Both the position numbers and the translations under genes were made by a program. 5,436 bases of DNA from Acidobacteriaceae bacterium (GTDB taxonomy: Bacteria > Acidobacteriota > Terriglobia > Terriglobales > Acidobacteriaceae): assembly GCA_027364815.1 (NCBI GenBank), contig DAHXOQ010000206.1:1-5436 (forward strand), given 5' to 3'. The notes beneath the pieces are model-generated. The model worked only from the letters and a program-made list of their open reading frames with translations. It had not been told where the DNA came from and ran no database searches. Positions 1 to 5,436 of the stretch are shown one piece after another; position 1 is the stretch's first letter; each line of letters begins with the position of its first letter.

Positions 1-1
1 G

Positions 2-1774
2 TTGTCGCCATCGGATTTCGGTTTGCCCGGAGCGGTCACTGACTCAATTCCGGCAAATGCAGTCTTTGCTGTCACCCGGCGTCTCGCCAGCGGATACCTC
101 CGCGTCAAAACTCCCAAGTGGCCCGTCCATCTTTTTGTGAAGGGCGATATGCAGGCCAGGGCCGGTCAAACGCAACTCACCTATCTCGACGAAAACTCCA
201 CCCCTGCCGTCTACGTCAATGGCGTCAACACCACCTGCGGTCAGCAATGCCACCAGGCTTCGCAATACCAGGCCGTCAATTACACCACGCGCAATGTTGC
301 CGGCGGCATTGATGCCAACGTGAGAAGCGTGCTGCACTTCCTCTACGAGCACAAATTCAGCAGCTTCAATGACCGCCTCATCTTTCCCACTATCACTTAC
401 ACCGGCCCCTTTACTCCGGAAAACGAGGGCTACTCGACCATCAATCCGCCGCCTTCAGGCCCCGCCCCGCAAGACGTTCCCATCGGAAGTTACTACTACG
501 ACATTCCGTCGCCCAATCAGTTCTCTTCTGACACCCTCAAGTTGAACCTGACTCCATCAGCGGATTTCGTCCTCAATGGCCAAGTCACTTACACGCGTCT
601 GCGCAACACCTTCACCAACAATCCCCAGAATTGGTTTGACACCGACGAAACCGCAAGCTGGACCCCGCAACAGCGCATCCGTCTCACCGCCGACTACCAT
701 CAGCAGAATATGATCAACGGCTTCACACCCTACTACACTCTCTACGGCAATGTTTCCTATCACCGGCACTGGGAAGGCGTCAGGGCTGAATTCGAGCTCC
801 CCGCCGGCTTCACCGTGGAGACCCTCTACAAGCACAGCGGCATCACCCGCTCCAACTCCGCGCTCTGGCCGCAAATCTACTCCTTCGACAATACCGACCT
901 GCAGTACGTCATCCCTTCATCCACCAGCAACACGACTGGACTTGCACTGCTCTATCGCAGCCGGCTATTGAACGCGCGCACCGGATATGAGTGGACCGGT
1001 ACCACTCACCCCGGTTACCTCATCATTCCCAGAAGCAACAATCGCGCCTACGCAAGCCTCTGGTTCACGCCCAAAACCTGGCTCACTTTCTCGAACGACA
1101 CCACCATCAACTTACAGAATGCCTTCCCCAATCCGGCCCTGCCATACACTCCCGGCCTCGCGCAGGGTTTTGGCACTGACATCTCAGGCCTGCCCACAAA
1201 CTTCCAGCGCCGTGAGCGCATCTACACCGATGCTTTCACCGCAGAAATTCATCCCCTTCCAGCATGGTCTCTTGACCTCGGCTACTCCTACCAGCAAAAC
1301 AATTTGAATACCTACATGGCCTTCCAAAACGACAGTTCAACCAACTACGTCGTCGATGAGCCTTATGTCCCCTACAAGCAACTCAGCCAGGTCGTATGGG
1401 GCGAGACGAATTACACCGTCAAAGATCATCTCGGCCTCGATCTGCGCTTTACCCACAACGCATCAAGCAGCGGATTCCGCCCCGACCTCAACCTCAACGA
1501 CGCTGCCTCGCTCGGCAACGCCTCCTTGATTCAGCAGGGCGTCTTCGATCCGGGAATGTTCCAGTCTGCTCTCGGCAACCTAGCCCTCGCCGCAACCCAG
1601 GTCTCCGGTGTCAAAGTGCCGCAATGGATTGGCGATGGAAAGGCCTACTACCTCTTCCCGCACAAATATGAAGCGGGCCTCGTCTTCCACTACGGCAGCT
1701 ACTCCGACTATTGGAACCCGAATCTCAACGGCGTCCTCCGCACCTTCGACATCTACGTCGGCCGCACCTGGTAA
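2..1774 (+). CDS. Outer-membrane beta-barrel protein, MtrB/PioB-like (5' truncated by window)
   Basis: The frame is open from the window edge to TAA at 1772-1774. The visible 590 residues are therefore the C-terminal part, and the signal peptide and true start lie upstream. What is seen: long runs of alternating polar and aromatic/hydrophobic residues rich in Tyr, Thr, Asn and Ser, no membrane helix, and a last strand (FDIYVGRTW) ending in Trp, the usual BAM recognition signal of outer-membrane barrels. The only two cysteines are C79 and C83, in CGQQCH, followed by a 'QAVNYTTR' stretch. Family knowledge: MtrB/PioB barrels (Shewanella MtrB is about 700 aa) hold multihaem cytochromes in the outer membrane and carry a Cys pair near the N-terminus. 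The length, the N-terminal Cys motif and the strand-rich body fit that family. The assignment is inference; another large porin or a TonB-free transporter barrel is possible. Third codon positions are strongly C-rich, unlike the 151-aa gene at 4883. A partner cytochrome, if any, would lie upstream. Confidence 0.75.
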   Translation: MSPSDFGLPGAVTDSIPANAVFAVTRRLASGYLRVKTPKWPVHLFVKGDMQARAGQTQLTYLDENSTPAVYVNGVNTTCGQQCHQASQYQAVNYTTRNVAGGIDANVRSVLHFLYEHKFSSFNDRLIFPTITYTGPFTPENEGYSTINPPPSGPAPQDVPIGSYYYDIPSPNQFSSDTLKLNLTPSADFVLNGQVTYTRLRNTFTNNPQNWFDTDETASWTPQQRIRLTADYHQQNMINGFTPYYTLYGNVSYHRHWEGVRAEFELPAGFTVETLYKHSGITRSNSALWPQIYSFDNTDLQYVIPSSTSNTTGLALLYRSRLLNARTGYEWTGTTHPGYLIIPRSNNRAYASLWFTPKTWLTFSNDTTINLQNAFPNPALPYTPGLAQGFGTDISGLPTNFQRRERIYTDAFTAEIHPLPAWSLDLGYSYQQNNLNTYMAFQNDSSTNYVVDEPYVPYKQLSQVVWGETNYTVKDHLGLDLRFTHNASSSGFRPDLNLNDAASLGNASLIQQGVFDPGMFQSALGNLALAATQVSGVKVPQWIGDGKAYYLFPHKYEAGLVFHYGSYSDYWNPNLNGVLRTFDIYVGRTW

Positions 1775-1777
1775 CCG

Positions 1778-1821
1778 AAACCCCCGGCATCCATTGCTTC
1801 TCCCGATGTTGCCGGGGGTTT
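1778..1821 (+). terminator. Perfect 11-bp hairpin just after the barrel gene
   Basis: AAACCCCCGGC (1778-1788) is perfectly complementary to GCCGGGGGTTT (1811-1821), with a 22-nt loop, starting three bases after the stop codon. Its position suggests the 3' end of the barrel transcript. It lacks a proper U-tract, since TCAACCCCCG follows, so it may act with Rho, as an mRNA-stabilising 3' hairpin, or as part of a dispersed palindrome rather than as a classic intrinsic terminator. Confidence 0.45.
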
Positions 1822-1837
1822 CAACCCCCGCAACATC
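1805..1837. repeat. Imperfect palindrome (REP-like) overlapping the previous hairpin
   Basis: GATGTTG (1805-1811) pairs with CAACATC (1831-1837). After a one-base bulge (C1812), CGGGGG (1813-1818) pairs with CCCCCG (1825-1830), leaving a small T/A-rich loop. The arm 1811-1821 is shared with the upstream hairpin, so only one of the two can form. The compact GC-rich palindrome directly after a gene resembles REP-type dispersed repeats, but only one copy is in the window, so the repeat status is a guess. Confidence 0.4.
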
Positions 1838-1909
1838 CCACCCCAAAAACCACCGCCTCTGCGAGCCGACCGAACCATACCAAGAGCATTCCTATATCCG
1901 CGACCGTGT

Positions 1910-1938
1910 TTGACAGGCGAATCGCAAGCCACAATAAT
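1910..1938 (+). promoter_or_regulatory. Near-consensus sigma70 promoter
   Basis: TTGACA (1910-1915) is an exact -35 consensus. Exactly 17 bases later, AATAAT (1933-1938) matches five of six positions of TATAAT. Transcription would start near 1945 and read toward the GH3 gene, giving a leader of about 240 bases. No other gene lies between, so it probably drives GH3. A small RNA made from the leader is an alternative. Confidence 0.6.
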
Positions 1939-1961
1939 TGGTGCGCTCAACAATCTGCACT

Positions 1962-1984
1962 GCATCGCGTACTCTACGCAATGC
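1962..1984. promoter_or_regulatory. 23-bp dyad, possible operator
   Basis: The half site GCAT-c-GCGTA (1962-1971) is mirrored by TACGC-a-ATGC (1975-1984) around CTC. Nine of ten positions are complementary. It starts about 24 bases after the -10 hexamer, from roughly +18 to +40 of the predicted transcript. A dyad in this place could be a roadblock operator for a repressor of the sugar-hydrolase gene, or an RNA hairpin at the 5' end of the mRNA. No specific regulator family can be named from the motif. Confidence 0.35.
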
Positions 1985-2075
1985 GAGCAGGCTAACGGGC
2001 ACATTCATCCAACCGCGTCAACTCCTTTGGATTCATTACAGCGCCTATCGGCCAATGTGCTTTTGAGAATATGCA

Positions 2076-2107
2076 GGATTCTCTCCAAAACCGGAGAATC
2101 CCGGTTT
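2076..2107 (+). promoter_or_regulatory. Two mutually exclusive leader hairpins
   Basis: Hairpin A pairs GGATTCTC (2076-2083) with GAGAATCC (2094-2101), 8 bp perfect, 10-nt loop. Hairpin B pairs AAACCGG (2088-2094) with CCGGTTT (2101-2107), 7 bp perfect, 6-nt loop. They share 2094 and 2101 and interlock, so they cannot both form. They lie in the presumed GH3 leader. Neither has a U-run after it, so transcription attenuation is not obvious. I do not recognise a known riboswitch. Confidence 0.3.
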
Positions 2108-2121
2108 GAAATTTAACAGCC

Positions 2122-2150
2122 GTTGCTTGAGCTACAGGCTCGGTAGCAAC
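2122..2150 (+). promoter_or_regulatory. Hairpin shortly upstream of the GH3 start
   Basis: GTTGCT (2122-2127) pairs with AGCAAC (2145-2150), and inside this GAGC (2129-2132) pairs with GCTC (2138-2141) across a 5-nt loop, with an uneven internal loop (T against GGT). It ends about 20 bases before the ribosome binding site, close enough to affect translation. This function is inferred only from position. Confidence 0.3.
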
Positions 2151-2171
2151 AGTCACGCAAGCATTAACCGC

Positions 2172-2178
2172 GGAAAGG
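2172..2178 (+). promoter_or_regulatory. Purine-rich ribosome binding site of the GH3 gene
   Basis: GGAAAGG lies 4 bases before a TTG (2183) and 13 bases before an in-frame ATG (2192). Neither spacing is ideal, so this site does not settle the start. Confidence 0.4.
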
Positions 2179-2191
2179 TTGATTGCAGAAA

Positions 2192-4453
2192 ATGGCCTCA
2201 TTGAATCGCCGTAAACACACGTTACTCGCCTTCCTTTTGATCGCGGGCTTTGCTATTATCCCTTTTGCTTCAGCACAGTTTGGCGCTCCGGCAGAGCCAA
2301 AGCACTATGCCTGGTCCGACTCGAGTCTCTCCCCGGACGTGCGTGCCGATCTGGTCATCAAGGAACTCACCCTCGATGAGAAGATATCTCTGTTGCATGG
2401 ACAGGGTTCCTCATACAATGCCACGGGACCAACTGAGTCCAACGGTGGCGCCGGCTGGTCGGTTGGGATTCCTCGCCTCGGAATTCCCGCAATTCAGATG
2501 GCAGATTCCGCCTACGGGGTGACCAGAGGTGCGGCATCAGGGCGGTATTCAACTGCGCTGCCCAATAATCTGGCAGCTGCCTCGGCCTGGGATCCTGAGG
2601 GCGCTTACGAGTATGGCGCGCTGATTGGCCGCGAGCTTCGCGCCCAAGGCTACAGTATGTCGCTTGGAGGCGGCGTCAATCTTACGCGTGAACCGCGCAA
2701 CGGACGCACTTTCGAGTATCAGGGAGAAGACCCCTTACTGGCCGGCACGCTGGTGGGAAATTTTGTCAAAGGCGTACAGTCCGAAAATATTATCGGTGAC
2801 CTGAAGCACTATGCGATCAACGATCAGGAGAGCGGCCGGAATGCGGTGGATGCCAACATTGATAAGCGCTCGATGCGCGAGACAGATCTGCTGGCATTTG
2901 AAATTGCGCTTCAAATTTCCGACGCCGGAGCATTCATGTGCTCCTATAACCGGGTCAATGGCGACTATGCCTGTGAAAACAGTTATCTGCTCACAGACGT
3001 GCTGAAGAAGGATTTTCACTTTCATGGTTTCGTGGTTTCCGATTGGGGTGGGACCCATTCTGCGGCCAAAGCCTCTCACGCAGGTCTCGATCAGGCACAG
3101 CCTGGAAAAACTTTCTTCGGCGAGGCGCTTCAGAAAGCGGTTGAAGGCGGTGAAGTCTCCCAGGATGAAATCAACGACCACGTGCATAGAATTTTGCGAA
3201 CGATTTTTGCATCCGGCCTTTTTGACCACCCGGTTGTGAAGCAGGTTCCAGACGTTGAAGGCGGCTACGCATGGGCGCAGAAATTTGCGGAAAAAAGTAT
3301 TGTTCTGCTTAAGAATGAAAACCATATTCTGCCTTTGGTGAGTGCACAGGTGCACTCGGTGGTCGTGATTGGCGGGCACGCAGATGTGGGAGTGCTGACG
3401 GGCGGCGGGTCGGCACAGGTCGATGCGCCGGGAGGCTCCGCGGTGCATCCGTCACCATCGCAACCCGGGGCGAACGTCTTCAGGCACCAGGTCTGGTTGC
3501 CCAGTTCACCACTGCGCGCGTTGAGCGCGAAACTGCCTTCGAGCAAAATTAATTATGTTTCGGGCGAGGATCTGGCAGTCGCCGGCTCCGCTGCCAAGTC
3601 TGCCGAGATCGCCATCGTCTTCGTATACCAGCACGAGTCGGAAGGCATGGATTTGAAGTCGCTGGATCTGAGTGAAGAACAGAACAAGCTCATTGAAACG
3701 GTTGCGAATGCTAATCCGAAAACCATTGTTGTACTGGAGACTGGCAGCCCGGCAACCATGCCCTGGATCAACAAGGTGGCAGGAGTGATTGAAGCCTGGT
3801 ATCCAGGTATCCGAGGCGCAGAGGCGCTGGCAAATATTCTCACCGGTGAAGTGAATCCAAGCGGCAAACTCGCCGTCACCTTCCCAAAAAGCGACGCCGA
3901 TCTGCCGCATCCAACATTGGTATTGCCACCACCTGAATCGCAACCTCACCGTCCACCACCCGGCGCTGATATCTCCAGCTTCATGGCGTTGAGGGCGAAG
4001 GGGCTGCCCCCGTTTGAGATCTATTACGACGAGAAGCTCAAAGTCGGCTATAAGTGGTACGACGCTGAGAAGAAGTCTGTCTTATTTCCCTTCGGCTTCG
4101 GCCTCTCGTATACCACTTATGCCTACTCCGGCTTAAGCGTGAAGAGCGGGCAGACACTTGAGGTCTCATTTACGGTTCGCAACACCGGGAAAATCGCCGG
4201 TACCGAGATCGCGCAGATCTATACTTCACTCCCTGATGCGGCAGGAGAACCGCCAAAGAGGTTGATTGGCTGGGCACGCGTGGAACTTGCCCCGGGCGAA
4301 TCCAAACTGGTCTCGATTCCTGTGGCTCGTGGCCGGCTGAAAATCTATGATGAAGCCTCCAACGACTGGAAGCTGGTTTCAGGAAACTATACGGTGATGG
4401 CTGGCGGGTCCTCACTGGATCTCCCGCTCCAGCAGCAGATTAATCTTCCTTGA
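2192..4453 (+). CDS. Exported GH3 family beta-glycosidase (probable beta-glucosidase)
   Basis: This gene encodes a retaining glycoside hydrolase that removes non-reducing-end beta-linked sugars, probably glucose, in the periplasm or outside the cell. ATG 2192 gives 753 aa; TTG 2183 would add three residues. Residues 1-28 form a Sec signal peptide (NRRK, then a hydrophobic run, then ASA before Gln29). The N-terminal GH3 barrel follows (about 45-340), with TREPRNGRTFE near 163-175, the KH pair at 205-206 and the nucleophile Asp284 in VVSDWGG. The alpha/beta sandwich domain (about 370-570) has the glycine-rich GGGSAQV loop and the likely acid/base Glu484 in HESEGMD. PFGFGLSYT starts at 633, and an Fn3-like domain closes the protein. 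Length and domain order are usual for the BglX-like group, with no PA14 insert. All key residues are present. Substrate (glucoside, xyloside or a plant glycoside) cannot be read from the sequence. It has its own promoter and probable 3' hairpin, so it seems monocistronic. Confidence 0.95.
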   Translation: MASLNRRKHTLLAFLLIAGFAIIPFASAQFGAPAEPKHYAWSDSSLSPDVRADLVIKELTLDEKISLLHGQGSSYNATGPTESNGGAGWSVGIPRLGIPAIQMADSAYGVTRGAASGRYSTALPNNLAAASAWDPEGAYEYGALIGRELRAQGYSMSLGGGVNLTREPRNGRTFEYQGEDPLLAGTLVGNFVKGVQSENIIGDLKHYAINDQESGRNAVDANIDKRSMRETDLLAFEIALQISDAGAFMCSYNRVNGDYACENSYLLTDVLKKDFHFHGFVVSDWGGTHSAAKASHAGLDQAQPGKTFFGEALQKAVEGGEVSQDEINDHVHRILRTIFASGLFDHPVVKQVPDVEGGYAWAQKFAEKSIVLLKNENHILPLVSAQVHSVVVIGGHADVGVLTGGGSAQVDAPGGSAVHPSPSQPGANVFRHQVWLPSSPLRALSAKLPSSKINYVSGEDLAVAGSAAKSAEIAIVFVYQHESEGMDLKSLDLSEEQNKLIETVANANPKTIVVLETGSPATMPWINKVAGVIEAWYPGIRGAEALANILTGEVNPSGKLAVTFPKSDADLPHPTLVLPPPESQPHRPPPGADISSFMALRAKGLPPFEIYYDEKLKVGYKWYDAEKKSVLFPFGFGLSYTTYAYSGLSVKSGQTLEVSFTVRNTGKIAGTEIAQIYTSLPDAAGEPPKRLIGWARVELAPGESKLVSIPVARGRLKIYDEASNDWKLVSGNYTVMAGGSSLDLPLQQQINLP

Positions 4454-4470
4454 GTTGAGACCTTTTTAAA

Positions 4471-4513
4471 GAAGGCTTCAAGCAAAGTCAGTTGTATTTT
4501 GCTTGAAGCCTTC
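4471..4513. terminator. Perfect 16-bp inverted repeat after GH3, probable terminator
   Basis: GAAGGCTTCAAGCAAA (4471-4486) is perfectly complementary to TTTGCTTGAAGCCTTC (4498-4513), with an 11-nt loop, starting 17 bases after the GH3 stop. The stem is long enough to be strong in RNA. On the + strand no U-run follows (ACGCCGAATT). On the - strand the stem is followed by TTTAAAAAGG. It most likely ends or stabilises the GH3 mRNA. A small palindromic repeat element is an alternative. Confidence 0.6.
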
Positions 4514-4844
4514 ACGCCGAATTGATAGATGGGTTACATCGTGGCCGCCATCATTTTCGGCACAGGTTTCATGCGTCAACCGCGAATAAGCCAGGGCGAT
4601 ACCCATGAGCCTTGAGACAATTTAAGGCGTAAATAGCCACTCAACCGGAACCGGAACACGGCGAGATGTGGGATTCCTGGCAACTGAGAACCACTTTTAC
4701 AAGATGGCTAACTATACAGTAAACATTTTTCTTGCGCTGTTTACCGTCTGGTAATCACTTCAGCGACTCGTCAAAGTGCGCACGTCGATAAAAACTTCTC
4801 TGCATTTGTGATCGCACGCACGCGTCATTCATACGCGCATTGTT

Positions 4845-4850
4845 TATAGT
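4845..4850 (+). promoter_or_regulatory. Possible -10 box of the 151-aa gene
   Basis: TATAGT matches five of six positions of TATAAT and would place the transcript start about 26 bases before ATG 4883. The matching -35 region (about 4822-4827, GCGTCA) is poor, so the promoter is weak, activator-dependent or not real. Confidence 0.3.
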
Positions 4851-4882
4851 GATTAGGATTTCCCACTGGGGCGCACAACTTT

Positions 4883-5338
4883 ATGAACTCCGCAAGAGCC
4901 TCTCTCGCGTTACTCTCTCTCTGCGCATTCATCCTTCTCTGCTTTTTTTCCGTCGCCGTCACATGCGCACAATCGCCAACAACCATCTATACAAATCAAA
5001 ATCTCCGCGTCACGGGAATCGCCAAGGGACGTTACGAACTCACACCATCGAGCAAAAAATTCAAAGTCGATATCGCAAATGAAGTTGCCGTTCTGATCCA
5101 CGACAATAAAGTTCACGCCGCACACGCCACACTCAAATACATTGATGAAAAAGGTGAGAGCACGGGCCTCGAAGGCTACACCGAACTCATTTTCAAATAC
5201 CACGATGACGGCTCGCGCTACTTCAACATCACGCCGCAGCGCGTAGGAAAAATGCAGCTCGTCGTCACCGTCATGTTTGAAGATGGCCGCGTTGAAGTAG
5301 AAAAAATTAACGACGCCGAAGTCATTCCTTCAAAATAG
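4883..5338 (+). CDS. Small exported protein of unknown function, beta-rich
   Basis: I do not recognise this 151-aa protein. Residues 1-29 look like a signal peptide: Arg5, then a long Leu/Ala/Phe core, with TCA before Gln30 as a likely signal peptidase I site. Cys28 sits in AVTC, a poor lipobox because of Thr at -1, so a lipoprotein is less likely. The mature part of about 122 aa has no cysteine. It shows short alternating strands and turns (KYIDEKGEST, MQLVVTVMFEDGRVEVEKI), ending in AEVIPSK, which suggests an Ig-like or similar beta-sandwich. ATG 4883 is the first start codon after the in-frame TGA at 4850-4852, so the start is well fixed, although the ribosome binding site is weak (GGGG at 4868-4871). 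Codons are richer in A than in the barrel gene. It is separated from GH3 by a terminator-like repeat, so a shared role is not indicated. It acts in the periplasm or outside the cell. Confidence 0.8.
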   Translation: MNSARASLALLSLCAFILLCFFSVAVTCAQSPTTIYTNQNLRVTGIAKGRYELTPSSKKFKVDIANEVAVLIHDNKVHAAHATLKYIDEKGESTGLEGYTELIFKYHDDGSRYFNITPQRVGKMQLVVTVMFEDGRVEVEKINDAEVIPSK

Positions 5339-5359
5339 TAGTTATAAATAATTTTTTTC

Positions 5360-5386
5360 TTGTCACCCAACCATCAACAATATGCT
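5360..5386 (+). promoter_or_regulatory. Weak candidate promoter for a downstream gene
   Basis: TTGTCA (5360-5365) matches five of six -35 positions and TATGCT (5381-5386) four of six -10 positions, but the spacer is only 15 bases. It lies in an AT-rich tail after the last gene and would read out of the window. Confidence 0.2.
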
Positions 5387-5436
5387 GGAATGTACTCTCC
5401 GCCTGAAATTTTTCTAAATCTCTGGCTAGTCATAGT

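Larger units (their letters stand above)
1775..2182. other. Intergenic region with promoter and structured leader
   Basis: No convincing gene lies in these 408 bases. The short frames present (68 aa on +, 69 aa on -) lack a good ribosome binding site and have no recognisable content. The region holds, in order: the post-stop hairpins, a near-consensus sigma70 promoter (1910-1938), a 23-bp dyad (1962-1984), two overlapping hairpins (2076-2107) and a third hairpin (2122-2150) close to the GH3 start. Together these suggest a GH3 promoter with a leader of roughly 240 bases. Confidence 0.6.
4454..4882. other. Intergenic region, mostly without recognisable content
   Basis: After the inverted repeat at 4471-4513 I find no convincing gene in these 429 bases. 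A 28-codon frame (4529-4615) starts with a hydrophobic stretch, and a 16-codon frame (4704-4754) is also present; neither has a ribosome binding site. A 7-bp inverted repeat GTAAACA/TGTTTAC (4719-4725, 4738-4744) and a possible -10 box (4845-4850) are the only other signals. Confidence 0.5.

Noticed and set aside
1992..2201. 69-aa frame on the - strand and 68-aa frame on the + strand (1910-2116) in the first gap
   Set aside because: There is no ribosome binding site, no recognisable motif and no coding-like third-position pattern. The + frame starts on the promoter itself.
2735..3448. 237-aa open frame on the - strand
   Set aside because: It lies wholly inside the GH3 gene, opposite its most conserved catalytic region, and has no recognisable protein features. 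It is a shadow of GH3 codon use.
4645..4656. Tandem CCGGAA CCGGAA repeat
   Set aside because: Only two units of six bases, no more than expected by chance.
4704..4754. 16-codon frame starting at ATG 4704 with a hydrophobic product
   Set aside because: Very short and without a ribosome binding site. It overlaps the inverted repeat, and frames of this size are expected by chance.
4901..4922. CT-dinucleotide run near the start of the 151-aa gene, as a possible phase-variation tract
   Set aside because: The longest pure run is only five CT units, and Leu/Ser-rich signal peptides often produce such runs. Too short to support slippage control.
5339..5358. T-run after the last gene as an intrinsic terminator
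   Set aside because: The run of T at 5352-5358 is not preceded by a hairpin that I can find.

Overview
The window looks like chromosomal DNA of a Gram-negative heterotroph. The most likely group is Acidobacteriota (Terriglobia type), judged from the style of the proteins: a large outer-membrane barrel with a C-terminal Trp, a secreted GH3 glycosidase with the 'GGGSAQV' loop, and a small secreted protein of unknown function. This placement is an inference from pattern recognition, not from a search. All three genes lie on the + strand. They are separated by roughly 410 and 430 bases of non-coding DNA, so they look like separate transcription units rather than one operon.

Region 1 (2-1774) is the 3' part of an outer-membrane beta-barrel gene whose start lies outside the window. 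It resembles MtrB/PioB-type barrels, the porin part of porin-cytochrome electron conduits. Its only two cysteines sit in a CX3CH motif (C79, C83, H84 of the visible part), near the end where MtrB carries its CXXC. Just after the stop codon is a perfect 11-bp hairpin. It overlaps a second, competing hairpin.

Region 2 (1775-2182) is an intergenic stretch with visible structure. It contains a near-consensus sigma70 promoter (TTGACA, 17 bp, AATAAT), then a 23-bp dyad just after the predicted transcription start, then a long leader with two mutually exclusive hairpins and a third hairpin before the start codon.

Region 3 (2183/2192-4453) encodes a complete exported GH3 beta-glycosidase with catalytic Asp284 and Glu484 and a C-terminal fibronectin-III-like domain. 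A perfect 16-bp inverted repeat lies 17 bases after its stop codon and probably marks the end of the transcript.

Region 4 (4454-5436) is a mostly featureless gap followed by a 151-aa exported protein with an all-beta look that I do not recognise, and then 98 bases of AT-rich DNA. The GH3 enzyme probably releases sugars from plant or microbial glycans in the periplasm or outside the cell. The barrel may belong to an extracellular electron-transfer or other outer-membrane system encoded upstream. Nothing visible ties the three functions together. I see no mobile element, CRISPR array, tRNA or rRNA.
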